64,000 bases of DNA from Methanobacteriota archaeon (GCA_023393455.1 JAEWLJ010000003.1:38495-102494); one strand, 5' to 3'. Counted from the stretch's first letter, positions 1-9,182 are shown. Program-made: numbers and translations. The notes: generated by a model not told the origin, from the sequence alone.

Positions 1-203
1 AGGGCGAGGTCCTTTGCCCACTGCCGGGAGATGTCTATCCCGATCTCCTCCATCACCCGTACCGCGAGAGGATCGAGCGCGGTCGGGGCGGTTCCGGCGG
101 AGCAGGTCTCGTAGCGGTCGCCGTGGCGGGCGCGGAGGTAACCCTCCGCCATCTGGGTCCTGGCGGCGTTGTTCGTGCCGATGAAGAGCACTCTCTGCTT
201 CAT
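1..203 (-). CDS. ArsC / low-molecular-weight phosphatase-like protein, partial, catalytic Cys missing
   Basis: The C-terminal part lies beyond the window edge; about 67 residues are visible, beginning MKQRVLFIGTNNAARTQMAE. The layout is that of the thioredoxin-coupled arsenate reductase / low-molecular-weight tyrosine phosphatase fold, whose N-terminal P-loop is normally C-T-x-N-x-x-R-S. Here the loop is G-T-N-N-A-A-R-T: the nucleophilic Cys codon is replaced by GGC (Gly), while Asn and Arg are kept. By family knowledge the protein should be unable to form the phospho- or arseno-cysteine intermediate, so it may bind an oxyanion or have another role. A GGGGAGGGG ribosome-binding site lies just upstream of the ATG. 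Confidence 0.75.
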   Translation of the reverse strand, partial: MKQRVLFIGTNNAARTQMAEGYLRARHGDRYETCSAGTAPTALDPLAVRVMEEIGIDISRQWAKDLA

Positions 204-274
204 GCCCCTCCCCTGTGCGTCCCGGTGAAAAAAGGTTACCCGCCCCCTTCCGGGCGGCGCGTTCTCTCGCTCGT

Positions 275-667
275 TCAGGCGCGCCCTGCTTCAAGTATCC
301 GGACCGCGAGGAGCGCTGCGTTCACGCCGTTGTCCACACCGACGCAGGCGACCGGGACGCCTTTCGGCATCTGGACGATCGAGAGGAGGGCGTCGAAGCC
401 CATCAGCGTCCCGCTCACCGGGACGCCGATCACCGGCCGCTTCGTCTTCGAGGCGATCACTCCCGGGAGGGCCGCCGAGAGTCCGGCGATCGCTATGAAG
501 ACCCGTGCATCGCTTGCCTTCACGTACTCATCCAGCCGCTCGGGGTCGCGGTGCGCTGAGATCACGGCAGAGTCGTAGGACACGCCGTGCTCTTTCAAGG
601 TCTCGAAGACTTTCTCCGCGACGGGGCTGTCCGAGGCGGAACCGCAGATAACCGTGACGTCTGCCAT
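275..667 (-). CDS. purE: PurE, 5-(carboxyamino)imidazole ribonucleotide mutase / AIR carboxylase
   Basis: This 130-residue protein fits the PurE family in length and motifs. It has the N-terminal GSASD phosphate-binding loop, the catalytic SAHRDP segment (SAHRTP in most bacteria) and the conserved GVPVSG stretch near residue 85. PurE acts in the cytoplasm in de novo purine synthesis, making CAIR from N5-CAIR (class I) or from AIR and CO2 (class II). The sequence alone does not settle the class, and no purK is visible nearby. It is transcribed away from the aminotransferase gene at 802, with a 134-bp divergent intergenic region. Confidence 0.92.
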   Translation of the reverse strand: MADVTVICGSASDSPVAEKVFETLKEHGVSYDSAVISAHRDPERLDEYVKASDARVFIAIAGLSAALPGVIASKTKRPVIGVPVSGTLMGFDALLSIVQMPKGVPVACVGVDNGVNAALLAVRILEAGRA

Positions 668-801
668 ATCCAGGTTTCATTGTGCCCCGCCTCTTCTTCA
701 CCCTGTCGGTATTGCATCGTGGTGAGGTTGATATGAGACCACATCCAAGTTCCTTGAGGAACAACGTCTGTCCTCGACGAAACAATACGGACTGATATCC
801 C

Positions 802-1932
802 ATGGAAGAAGAACCACTCCTGATGATCCCCGGCCCCGTGCCCATCCCGCAGCGGGTACGTGCCGCCATGACGCGGCAGGCCATCAACCACCGCGGCCCC
901 GAGTTCGGCGCCGCCTACGCGGACACCGTCCGGACCTTGAAGACCCTATTCGGCACCGCAAACGAGCTCTATATTATCAGCGGCTCCGGGAGCGCCGGCA
1001 TGGAGGCCGGCGTCGCGAACTTTGCGCGGGACAAACGAATCGTCTCGCTCGTTAACGGCAAGTTCGGCGACCGCTTCGCCAAGATCAGCGCACGTTACGG
1101 CACCGTCACCACCCTCGAGTCCGGGTGGGGAACCCCGCTCGATCTCGCGGCCCTCGAGCGGGAACTCGAGGCCGGTGCCGAGGTCGTCACCATGGTACAC
1201 AACGAGACGAGTGCCGGGATCAGGAACCCCGCGCCCGAGGTCGGTAAACTCGCCCGGAAGCACGACGCGCTCTTCATCATGGACGGGGTCACCTCCATCG
1301 GCGGCGACGACGTCAGGATGGATGAGTGGGGTGTCGATATCGCCGTCGTCGGGTCGCAGAAGTGCCTCGCGGCTCCCGCGGGCCTTGCGGCCATCGCCGT
1401 CAGCGACCGCGCCTGGGACCGGATCTGCGAGAAACGCCCCTTCTACCTCGATATGGCCGCCTACAGAAAGAGCGGCAAGGGCACCCCGATGGAGACCCCC
1501 TACACCCCGGCGGTCCCGCTCTTCCTCGCGCTCCACGAGGCCTGCAAGATGATCGACGAGGAAGGCGTTCCTGCCCGGATCGCCCGCCACCGCAGGATGG
1601 CCGACGCCGTTCGCGCCGCGGCGAAGGCCTGGGGTGTCGAACTCTTCCCGACGCTCGACGAACACCACGCCTACTCGAACACCGCGACTGCCCTGCGGAT
1701 CCCCGATGGCCTCACCGATAAGGACCTCCGGGGGACCGTCAAGAAGTTCGGGATCGAGATCGCCGGCGGCCAGGACCACCTGAAGGGCAAGATCTTCCGG
1801 ATCGGCACCATGGGCGGCGTCGGGGCGCAGGAGATCCTCGCCACCCTCGCGGCCGTCCAGTTCACCCTCAAAAAGTTCGGCGTTGCGGCTGATGACGGGG
1901 TGGAGGCAGCTGCCGGGGTGCTCCTCGGATGA
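802..1932 (+). CDS. Class V PLP-dependent aminotransferase (alanine-glyoxylate / serine-pyruvate type)
   Basis: A 376-residue fold-type I PLP enzyme of the alanine-glyoxylate/serine-pyruvate aminotransferase group. It opens with LLMIPGPVPIP, typical of the group, carries the HNETSAG substrate loop, and has the PLP-binding lysine at about residue 187 in GSQKCLAAP. Archaeal members are usually annotated as broad-specificity aminotransferases, so the true substrate pair (alanine, aspartate, serine or phosphoserine) is not determined here. Its last codons overlap the start of ribC by 4 bp, so the two are translationally coupled. Confidence 0.9.
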   Translation: MEEEPLLMIPGPVPIPQRVRAAMTRQAINHRGPEFGAAYADTVRTLKTLFGTANELYIISGSGSAGMEAGVANFARDKRIVSLVNGKFGDRFAKISARYGTVTTLESGWGTPLDLAALERELEAGAEVVTMVHNETSAGIRNPAPEVGKLARKHDALFIMDGVTSIGGDDVRMDEWGVDIAVVGSQKCLAAPAGLAAIAVSDRAWDRICEKRPFYLDMAAYRKSGKGTPMETPYTPAVPLFLALHEACKMIDEEGVPARIARHRRMADAVRAAAKAWGVELFPTLDEHHAYSNTATALRIPDGLTDKDLRGTVKKFGIEIAGGQDHLKGKIFRIGTMGGVGAQEILATLAAVQFTLKKFGVAADDGVEAAAGVLLG

Positions 1933-2390
1933 AGATCGGGATCGCCGACACGACGTTTGCCCGGATCGACATGGGCCGGATCGCCACCGAAGAGATCCGC
2001 AAGCACGCGAGCGTGGGAATCGAGCGCTACGTCGTCCCCGGCATCAAGGACCTCCCGGTGGCCTGCAAGAAACTGATCGAGGAGCGGGGATGCGACCTCG
2101 TGATGGCGCTCGGGATGCCCGGGGGGGCGGCGAAGGACAAGGTCTGCGCCCACGAGGCCTCGCAGGGCCTCATCATCTGCCAGCTGATGACGAACAGGCA
2201 CATCATCGAGGTCTTCGTCCACGAGGACGAGGCGGAGGATGCAAAGGAGCTTGCCTGGCTGATGGAGCAGCGAACCCGCGAGCACGCATTGAACGCCGTC
2301 CGGCTCGCCCTCCGCCCGAAAGACCTCGAGAAGCTCGCCGGAACCGGCCAGCGGCAGGGGTTCGAGGACGTCGGACCTGCACGCCCCTGA
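1929..2390 (+). CDS. ribC: Archaeal riboflavin synthase RibC
   Basis: This 153-residue protein matches archaeal-type riboflavin synthase, a paralogue of lumazine synthase unrelated to the bacterial enzyme. It begins MKIGIADTTFARIDM, then carries VPGIKDLPVACK and the ALGMPGGAAKD loop, all characteristic of RibC. It dismutates two 6,7-dimethyl-8-ribityllumazine molecules into riboflavin and the pyrimidinedione substrate, which RibH (next gene) recycles. The ATG overlaps the stop of the upstream aminotransferase. Pairing with ribH gives the last two steps of riboflavin, and hence FAD, FMN and F420-chromophore-related, metabolism. Confidence 0.95.
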   Translation: MKIGIADTTFARIDMGRIATEEIRKHASVGIERYVVPGIKDLPVACKKLIEERGCDLVMALGMPGGAAKDKVCAHEASQGLIICQLMTNRHIIEVFVHEDEAEDAKELAWLMEQRTREHALNAVRLALRPKDLEKLAGTGQRQGFEDVGPARP

Positions 2391-2448
2391 CGCAAAAAGT
2401 GAGGATTATCAACAACCGGTGCGAGTAGTACCATAGGAAGGATTACAA

Positions 2449-2856
2449 ATGACAATAAACCTTGGATTCGTCGTCGCGGAGTTCAACCGCGACATCACCT
2501 ATATGATGGAGATTGAGGCCCGGGAGCATGCCCGCTTCCTCGACGCGGAGGTCACCGATACGATCTACGTTCCCGGCGCCTACGACATGCCGCTTGCGAT
2601 CAAGAAGATGCTCGCGGAGGGGAAGGTCGACGCGGTCGTCACCATCGGCTGCGTGATCGAGGGCGCGACCCAGCACGACGAGATCGTGGTCCAGCATGCG
2701 GCGCGTAAGATCATCGACCTCTCTCTCGAGTTTGGCAAGCCCGTCGCCCTCGGTATCTCGGGGCCGGGGATGACCCGGATGGAAGCGACCGAGCGTATCG
2801 ACTACGCGAAGCGCGCCGTTGAATCGGCCGTGAAGATGGTTCAGCGGTTGGAATGA
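2449..2856 (+). CDS. ribH: 6,7-dimethyl-8-ribityllumazine synthase RibH
   Basis: At 135 residues this is a short archaeal lumazine synthase. It has the N-terminal LGFVVAEFNRDIT motif, the VPGAYDMPLAIKKM segment, the GCVIEGATQHDEIV active-site stretch and the C-terminal GISGPGMT phosphate loop. It condenses 5-amino-6-ribitylamino-uracil with 3,4-dihydroxy-2-butanone 4-phosphate. The gene follows ribC after 58 bp and its final 4 bp overlap the following aminotransferase, so all three are probably one transcript starting upstream of the class V aminotransferase. Confidence 0.95.
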   Translation: MTINLGFVVAEFNRDITYMMEIEAREHARFLDAEVTDTIYVPGAYDMPLAIKKMLAEGKVDAVVTIGCVIEGATQHDEIVVQHAARKIIDLSLEFGKPVALGISGPGMTRMEATERIDYAKRAVESAVKMVQRLE

Positions 2857-3983
2857 GGCCCCTCTCGGAGAAGGTTGCGGCCATCGCGCCTTCTGCGACG
2901 ATCGAGATCTCGAACGCCGCAAAGCGGATGGTAAAGGAGGGCCTCGACGTCATCAGCCTCTCCATCGGCGAGCCGGACTTCGATACCCCCGGGCACATCA
3001 CGGATGCCTGCATCGACGCACTCCGCCGGGGCGAGACGCATTACGCCCCGAGTGCCGGGATACCCGCCCTGACGTCCGCGATAGCGGAGAAGATCACCCG
3101 GGAGAACGGCTTTGCTGCAGAGCAGGACGAGGTTATCGTCACCTGCGGGGCAAAAGACGCCATATACGAGGCGATGGAGGCCGCCCTGAACCCGGGCGAC
3201 GAGGTGCTCATCCTCGATCCGGCGTGGGTCTCCTACGAGCCCTGCGCCCGGCTCGCAGGCGCCGTCGCCCGGCATCATGCGCTCTCCCCCTCGACCTTCC
3301 AGGTCGACGACACGCTTCTCTCTGCTATCGGCCCCCGGACGAAGATGATCGTGGTCACCTCCCCCTCGAACCCCTCCGGCGCGGTGCTCGATAGAGACTC
3401 CCTCCGGCTCATCGCAGATATCTGCTGCGACCATGACCTCTATGCGCTCTCTGATGAGATCTACGAGAAACTCGTCTATGGGAAGGAGCACGTCTCCCTC
3501 GCCTCGCTCGACGGCATGGCGGAGCGGACGATCACCGTCAACGGGTTCTCGAAGGCCTACGCGATGACCGGGTGGCGGATCGGCTACGCGGTCGCCCCCC
3601 GGCCAATCCTGCGGCAGATGGAGAAGGTCCAGCAGCACACCATATCGAGCCCGACGACGTTTGCGATGTTCGGGGCGGTCGCCGCACTCGAGGGTCCCCA
3701 GGACTGCGTCGAGATGATGCGCCGTGAGTTCGAGCGCCGGCGCGACTACCTCATCCCGGCGCTCCGTGACCTCGGCTACGCCACTGCTCCGGCTGACGGC
3801 GCCTTTTACGCCTACGTGCAGGTCGACGGCGACGACATGGCGGTCGCCCGGTCCTGGCTCCATGACGCTCATCTGGCGGTCACCCCGGGAACCGCGTTTC
3901 ACACCCCGGGCTGGCTCCGCCTCTCCTACGCGACCTCGATGAAGAACCTCGAGGAAGCGGTCGAACGCATAGCGCGCGTCTAA
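2853..3983 (+). CDS. Class I/II PLP aminotransferase (aspartate aminotransferase-like)
   Basis: A 376-residue fold-type I aminotransferase of the AspC/AspB subgroup. Visible signatures are SIGEPDFDTP near the N-terminus, ITVTCGAKDAI-like cofactor contacts, SNPSGAVLD, and the PLP lysine at about residue 234 in NGFSKAYAMTGWRIGY; the C-terminal RLSYATS carries the carboxylate-binding Arg. It is the last gene of the ribC-ribH run and converges on the TPR gene, with a 4-bp overlap of stop regions. Substrate specificity beyond aspartate/alanine-type is not readable. Confidence 0.92.
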   Translation: MRPLSEKVAAIAPSATIEISNAAKRMVKEGLDVISLSIGEPDFDTPGHITDACIDALRRGETHYAPSAGIPALTSAIAEKITRENGFAAEQDEVIVTCGAKDAIYEAMEAALNPGDEVLILDPAWVSYEPCARLAGAVARHHALSPSTFQVDDTLLSAIGPRTKMIVVTSPSNPSGAVLDRDSLRLIADICCDHDLYALSDEIYEKLVYGKEHVSLASLDGMAERTITVNGFSKAYAMTGWRIGYAVAPRPILRQMEKVQQHTISSPTTFAMFGAVAALEGPQDCVEMMRREFERRRDYLIPALRDLGYATAPADGAFYAYVQVDGDDMAVARSWLHDAHLAVTPGTAFHTPGWLRLSYATSMKNLEEAVERIARV

Positions 3984-5668
3984 GACCCTATCTTTTTTCC
4001 CGGACTCCGTTCTCGCTTCCACTCCGGCAGCCGCTGCAGCCTCTCGTAGTATTTGACCGCCTCTGCGGGGCGGTCGAGGTTGATGAGGGCCACCGCCTTT
4101 CCATTGAGCGCTTCGGCGTCGTCGGGGTTGATGGCGAGAACCCGGTCGTAGCAGCCGAGCGCCTCCTCAGAGCGTTCCAGGAGCACGAGAGCGTTCCCCT
4201 TCGTCGTCCAGGCCTCAATCCTCGCGGGATCGATCTCGAGCGCGTGCGTGTAACAGGTGACGGCCTCGCCATACCGGCCGAGGACGAAGAGCGCGAGCCC
4301 TTTATTGTACCAGGCGTCCGCGTTCTCCGGGTGCATCCGGAGTTCCCGGTCGTAGCAGACGAGCGCCTTGTCGTAGTGCGACAGAACGGAGAGGACGCTC
4401 GCTTTGTTGTTCCAGACCCGCTGGTTCTCCGGGTCGATCTCGAGCGCCCGCTCGTAGCAGACGAGCGCCTCCTCGTAATGTTCGAGCTGGTAGAGCGCGT
4501 TGCCGTAGTTGTTCCAGGCGATGGCGTTCTCGGGGTGTGCCCGGACCACGGAGCGGTAGCATTCGATCGCTGCCTCGCAGTCCCCGAGTGCGTAATGACA
4601 CTCGCCACGGTAATACTCCGCGTCGGCATGGCCGGGCTGGAGTTTGAGCGCCTGGCCCAGGCATTCTATCGCCTCCCCGTAGCGCTTCAGGGTGAAGTAG
4701 AGATGGCCCTTCTGGTACCAGATCTCCGCGTCGACGGCGTTCACCCGGAGCGCGCGGTCGTAGCAGGCGAGCGCGAGGTCGTAGCGCTTCAGTCTCTTCA
4801 GCGTCGTGGCCTTCTGATACCAGATGCCGGGGTAATCGGGGTTGATCCGGAACGCCCGGTCGTAACAGTCGAGTGCCTCTTCATAGCGCTCCAGGTTCTG
4901 CAGTGTCCGACCCCGGTTGTACCAGGCCTCGACGTCGTCGGGGCGGAGGGCGAGCGCGCGGTCAAAGCAGGCGAGCGCGAGGTCGTAGCGCTGGAGCGCC
5001 GAGAGCGTGCATCCTTTGGTGTACCAGGTGTCGGCGTGGTTCGGGTTGATGGCGACGGCCCGGTCGTAGGAGGCGAGCGCGTCCTCGAAGCGGGAGAGAA
5101 GGGTCTCGATGGTTCCTCTGGCATACCAGGCGTTTGCGTTCCCCGGGTCGAGCGCGACTACCCGGTCGTAGCACTCGATCGCCGCCTCGTAGCGGCGCTC
5201 CGCGGCAAGCGCCATTCCGCGGGCGAGCCAGGCGTCGATCCGGTCCGGTTCGAGCGAGACCACCCGGTCGTAACACGCGATCGCCTCGGGATTAAGCCCG
5301 ATCTTACGAAGGGCGTGGCCCCGGGTGAACCAGGCACTCGCGGAGTCCGGCGCGAGTTTCACCGCCTGGCCGGAGGATGCGGCCGCCTCCCGGTACTCCT
5401 TGATCTCGTACATCGCCTCTCCCCGGGCCTGCCAGAACCCGGGAGAGGCCGGGTCGATCCGGATCGCCTGGTCGAAGCACTCGATCGCTCCACGGTGATC
5501 CCGTGCGGCGGTGAGGGCGAGCCCTTTATGGTACCAGGCGGCGCCGGTGCCGGGGCTCTGCTGGATCGCTCGATCGTAGAACTCGACGGCTCGGTCGTAC
5601 TGCCCCTGCTCGGCGTATGCCTGTCCTTTCCTGCACAGGGCATCAGCGCTCTTCCAGGGGAGTTCCAT
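3980..5668 (-). CDS. Tetratricopeptide (TPR) repeat protein with 16 repeats
   Basis: Starting at the ATG for MELPWKSADALCRKG the protein has 562 residues and consists almost wholly of 34-residue TPR units. I count 16 copies, each recognisable by a W-Y/N-x-K/R-G turn and an A-x-x-C-Y-D-R-A helix. There is no signal peptide or membrane segment, so it is a cytoplasmic scaffold for protein-protein contacts. The open frame extends further upstream, but that part is compositionally unlike TPR and crosses the radC promoter region, so the internal ATG is preferred. Very uniform repeats suggest recent internal duplication. No specific partner can be named. Confidence 0.88.
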   Translation of the reverse strand: MELPWKSADALCRKGQAYAEQGQYDRAVEFYDRAIQQSPGTGAAWYHKGLALTAARDHRGAIECFDQAIRIDPASPGFWQARGEAMYEIKEYREAAASSGQAVKLAPDSASAWFTRGHALRKIGLNPEAIACYDRVVSLEPDRIDAWLARGMALAAERRYEAAIECYDRVVALDPGNANAWYARGTIETLLSRFEDALASYDRAVAINPNHADTWYTKGCTLSALQRYDLALACFDRALALRPDDVEAWYNRGRTLQNLERYEEALDCYDRAFRINPDYPGIWYQKATTLKRLKRYDLALACYDRALRVNAVDAEIWYQKGHLYFTLKRYGEAIECLGQALKLQPGHADAEYYRGECHYALGDCEAAIECYRSVVRAHPENAIAWNNYGNALYQLEHYEEALVCYERALEIDPENQRVWNNKASVLSVLSHYDKALVCYDRELRMHPENADAWYNKGLALFVLGRYGEAVTCYTHALEIDPARIEAWTTKGNALVLLERSEEALGCYDRVLAINPDDAEALNGKAVALINLDRPAEAVKYYERLQRLPEWKRERSPGKKIGS

Positions 5669-5856
5669 TCGTGAATGATAGTGTAGTCGGGTTAAAAATG
5701 GTTTCGATAGAGTTCGAAAGGATATTTCCGGCAGGAAGAGAATTTTCACCGTGTGGGTCTCCCTTTCTGGATTCGGGTCCGCCGGATCGATTGGCAATGT
5801 ATACATGCTCCGGGATCCAAACCGGGGATGAGGTAACCCGATCGGGCCGGACGAAG

Positions 5857-6528
5857 ATGAGAAAGAAGATGCGCGAGACCCCGGACCATGATCGCCCGCG
5901 CGAGAGGCTGGCGGCACGCGGACCGCAGGCGCTCACCGACGCCGAACTGATCGCCCTTCTCATCGGGCGCGGCACGAAGGGACGGGACGTCTGGCAGGTC
6001 TCGGGCGACGTCGAACGCTGCCTGAAGGAGGCTAAAGGCTGCCCTTCGTATGACGATCTCCTCGAGATAGACGGCATCGGGTCGGCGAAAGCCTGCGAGA
6101 TCATGGCTTGCTTCGAACTCGGGCGGCGGTATCTCGAGGGCGACGGGGTCTCCGGGCACCGGATCGCCTCTCCCGCCGACGTGCTCCCGCTGGTCGCCGA
6201 GTGGCGGGACAAGAAGCAGGAGTACTTCATCTGCATCACCTTGAACGGTGCCGGCGAGGTGATCGAGCGCCGGGTGGTCACCGTCGGGATCCTGAACCAG
6301 AGCCTCGTCCATCCCCGGGAGGTCTTCGCCGAGGCGATCACCGATCGCGCGGCCTCGGTCATCCTGGTCCACAACCATCCTTCGGGCACGCTTGAGCCGT
6401 CCACCCAGGATATCGGCATCACCCGGCAGCTCGTCGAAGGCGGGTCGATCCTCGGCATCCGGGTGCTCGACCATATCATCGTAACGAAGAAGGGCTACGT
6501 GAGCCTGAAAGAACTCGGGCACCTGTAA
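5857..6528 (+). CDS. radC: RadC/JAB-domain DNA repair-associated protein
   Basis: From the chosen ATG (MRKKMRETPDHDRPRER) the protein is 223 residues, the usual RadC length. An N-terminal helix-hairpin-helix-like half (LLEIDGIGSAKACEI) precedes the MPN/JAB metal-binding domain with VHNHPSG, then PSTQD, and the upstream Glu in REVFAEA. RadC proteins have been linked to recombination and repair, but the biochemical role is unsettled. A TATA-like tgtatacat at 5799-5807 fits transcription beginning near 5830. That argues against longer start choices lying upstream of the promoter. Confidence 0.88.
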   Translation: MRKKMRETPDHDRPRERLAARGPQALTDAELIALLIGRGTKGRDVWQVSGDVERCLKEAKGCPSYDDLLEIDGIGSAKACEIMACFELGRRYLEGDGVSGHRIASPADVLPLVAEWRDKKQEYFICITLNGAGEVIERRVVTVGILNQSLVHPREVFAEAITDRAASVILVHNHPSGTLEPSTQDIGITRQLVEGGSILGIRVLDHIIVTKKGYVSLKELGHL

Positions 6529-6701
6529 CGACGGGGAAGAATCGCCCGGTCGCCCTGTCAGTATCGCCCTTGTTCCCCGGTTTGAGCCGAAGACTTTCGG
6601 GGGATCCCCAGAATTCGGTGAATATCGCCGCATCTGTTAGCACGCTCCTGAAAAAAATTTATCCCCTCTCATGGGTCAAGAGTATAGGAGGCATAACTTA
6701 G

Positions 6702-7358
6702 ATGGGTACTGAATTTCTCCGGGTGTTGTTCGATCCCGGGCACTTCTTTGAGGCGCGCATGCAGGAAAAGCCGGGCCTGAAGGTGCCGGCGTTGATCGCT
6801 CTCGTCATCGGGCTGATCGGTGCGGTCTCGGTCATACCGATGACGGACATCACCATGGCCATGCTTCCCGCGGAGATGCAGGGCCTCGGTCTGCTTATGA
6901 CGGTCATCTCCGCCGCCATCGCCTTCATCGGCGGGCTCCTCGCGTGGGCCATCTACGGCGTCGTTTTCCACATCGTCTCGGCGCTCTTCAAGGGCCAGGG
7001 CGACCTCGAGCGGACACTGGAGTTCACCGGTTACGGGCTCCTTCCCCAGGTCTTTGGGGGTATCATCGGGACGTACTTCTCCTACCGGCTCCTCTCGGGC
7101 CTGACCATCCCCTCCATGACCAGCCCCGAGCAGATGGTAGAGTTCTCGGAGAACCTGGTGGCCGTCCTCACGACCAGCCCCCTCGCCCAGATCGCCGGGC
7201 TCGTGAGTATCCTCTTCCTCGTCTGGAGCGCCAATATATGGATCTTCGGCATGAAACACGCGCGGGGTCTCTCCACGCGGGACGCGGTTCTCACCGTCGG
7301 GATACCCATGGGGCTCTATATCCTCTATTTGCTCATCACACTTGCTGGATGGCTGTAA
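6702..7358 (+). CDS. Yip1-domain membrane protein
   Basis: A 218-residue integral membrane protein with about five hydrophobic helices. It begins with the FDPGHFFEA amphipathic motif typical of prokaryotic Yip1 proteins. The family is poorly defined in prokaryotes. The gene ends one base before an S-layer-like gene and heads a run with an ABC exporter, so it probably belongs to the same envelope-related operon. A box A (aaatttatc) lies about 45 bp upstream. Confidence 0.82.
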   Translation: MGTEFLRVLFDPGHFFEARMQEKPGLKVPALIALVIGLIGAVSVIPMTDITMAMLPAEMQGLGLLMTVISAAIAFIGGLLAWAIYGVVFHIVSALFKGQGDLERTLEFTGYGLLPQVFGGIIGTYFSYRLLSGLTIPSMTSPEQMVEFSENLVAVLTTSPLAQIAGLVSILFLVWSANIWIFGMKHARGLSTRDAVLTVGIPMGLYILYLLITLAGWL

Positions 7359-7359
7359 C

Positions 7360-8502
7360 ATGAAACCACTCAACGTTTTGATCATATCACTCCTCTGTGC
7401 CGCGATGGCATTCACCGCACCGGCCAGCGCCGGTCCTGCGGATATCGCCGTGGTCTCCTCGTCGCTCGACCCGGTGGTCCTGATGAAGGGGGACACCGGG
7501 ACGCTGACGGTGACGATCCAGAACACCGGTGCCGAGACCGTGGCCATCCGGAGCGCCCGGCTCTACGGCAGCGGGGTCGTCCCCCTGAGCGAGCCCTACC
7601 CCTCGGTCGGGGAGATCGGCACCGGGAACAGCAAGACGTTCACCTTCTCCGTCCGTGCGGACGGCGGCGAGGGGACGTTCTACCCGACGTTCGTGCTCGA
7701 CTTCCGTGACGGCGGCGGCAGCCTCCGCTACCCGGTCCCGATCCAGGTCGTGGACACGCCGCTCAGCGCGTCGGTGATCCAAAAGCCGGACGCCTTCGCC
7801 GAGTCCCGGACGGCCGATATCACCGTCCGGGTGGGCAACCCGCGCCCGAACGCCGCCTCCGGCGTCCAGGTCGTCCCGCAGGGGAGCGGCTTTACCGTCA
7901 CCCCGACCGGCGGATTCATCGGGGCGCTCGCTCCCGACGCGTCCGGGACGGTCACCTTCAACCTGACCCCGACCGCGGAGACGGACGTCACGTTCCAGGT
8001 GGTCTGGCGCAACGGGATCAACACTCACACCGCGGATCTCGTGCTGCCGGTCGCGTTCGGCGAGGACAAGAAGCAGGCCGACCCCGTCATCACCAACGTC
8101 GAGGTCACGCCGATCGCCGGGGGCTACCGGATCGTGGGCGATGTTATGAACGCCGGTCTCGAGTCCGCCCGGTCGGTCATCATCACCCCGGGGTCGCCCG
8201 CGACGGCCATCGATCCCTTCCGGGTCTACGTCGTCGGGACGCTCGATCCCGACGATATCTCGTCGTTCGAGGTGACGTTCCGGGCCGACGCGAACACGAC
8301 CGAGATCCCGGTCGTCGTCGAGTACCGGGACAACGACGGGAACCGCTACACCGCGTCGACCCCGGTCGGGCTCGGCGGCACGACGGCCGCCCCGATCGAA
8401 GACCAGGAGGACGGCGGGTTCCCGGTCGCCGGGCTCCTCGTCGTGGTGCTCGTCGCGCTTGGGGTCGCCGGGGCGATCTACTACTCGTGGAAGCGGGCGT
8501 AA
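7360..8502 (+). CDS. COG1361-type S-layer-like exported protein with C-terminal membrane anchor
   Basis: About 380 residues from ATG MKPLNVLIISLL: an N-terminal signal peptide ending near PASA-GPAD, two or three immunoglobulin-like CARDB/NPCBM-type beta domains (for example VTIQNTGAETVAIRSARLY) and a C-terminal hydrophobic helix followed by YYSWKRA. This is the layout of COG1361 S-layer-associated proteins, which in methanogens often sit beside MacB-like ABC transporters as they do here. It likely acts at the outer face of the membrane as an extracytoplasmic partner of the exporter encoded by the next two genes. That partnership is inferred from context. Confidence 0.8.
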   Translation: MKPLNVLIISLLCAAMAFTAPASAGPADIAVVSSSLDPVVLMKGDTGTLTVTIQNTGAETVAIRSARLYGSGVVPLSEPYPSVGEIGTGNSKTFTFSVRADGGEGTFYPTFVLDFRDGGGSLRYPVPIQVVDTPLSASVIQKPDAFAESRTADITVRVGNPRPNAASGVQVVPQGSGFTVTPTGGFIGALAPDASGTVTFNLTPTAETDVTFQVVWRNGINTHTADLVLPVAFGEDKKQADPVITNVEVTPIAGGYRIVGDVMNAGLESARSVIITPGSPATAIDPFRVYVVGTLDPDDISSFEVTFRADANTTEIPVVVEYRDNDGNRYTASTPVGLGGTTAAPIEDQEDGGFPVAGLLVVVLVALGVAGAIYYSWKRA

Positions 8503-8507
8503 CGACG

Positions 8508-9182
8508 ATGCCGGTCATCAGTTTCGAGAACGTGACGAAGGTCTACCCCCTCCCGGCGGGCGACGTCGTGGCTCTCGCCGGCGTCGATATCGCCATTGAT
8601 GAGGGAGAGTTCGTCCTGGTCATGGGCCCATCGGGGTCGGGGAAGTCGACGCTCTTGAATATCATGGGCTCGCTCGACGTCCCGACCTCAGGAGAGGTCA
8701 CCATCGCCGGCAACAAGATCAGCGGGATGGACGACGACGACCTGACCCTCATGCGGCGCGACCATATCGGGTTCGTCTTCCAGCAGTTCAACCTGATCCC
8801 GCTCCTCTCTATCGTCGAGAACGTCGAGTATCCCCTGATCCTGAAGGGCCGGCAGAACGGGACCCGGGAGCGGGCACAGGAAGTCCTCAGGGCGGTCGGG
8901 ATCACCGAGACCCATTTCACCCACAAACCGGGCGAGCTCTCCGGCGGGCAGCAGCAGCGGGTCGCGATCGCCCGGGCGCTCGTCAACGACCCCGACTTCC
9001 TCCTCTGCGACGAACCGACCGGGAACCTGGACTCGAAGACCGGCACCGCCATCATGACCCTCCTCGACCGGATGAACCGCGAGGAGGGCAAGACCGTCGT
9101 CATGGTCACCCACGACCCCCGGATGACCGAATACGCCGACCGGACGATCCGGCTCGTCGACGGGAAGGTGGTGGAGGAGTGA
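8508..9182 (+). CDS. ABC transporter ATP-binding protein, MacB/LolD type
   Basis: A 224-residue ATPase with Walker A GPSGSGKST, Q-loop FVFQQFNLIP, signature LSGGQQQRVAIARAL, Walker B FLLCDEPTGNLDS and switch His in VTHDP. The EPTGNLDS Walker B extension marks the MacB/LolD/FtsE family. The ATG for MPVISFENV lies six bases past the preceding stop. The stop overlaps the GTG of the permease, so the ATPase-permease pair is translationally coupled. Confidence 0.95.
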   Translation: MPVISFENVTKVYPLPAGDVVALAGVDIAIDEGEFVLVMGPSGSGKSTLLNIMGSLDVPTSGEVTIAGNKISGMDDDDLTLMRRDHIGFVFQQFNLIPLLSIVENVEYPLILKGRQNGTRERAQEVLRAVGITETHFTHKPGELSGGQQQRVAIARALVNDPDFLLCDEPTGNLDSKTGTAIMTLLDRMNREEGKTVVMVTHDPRMTEYADRTIRLVDGKVVEE

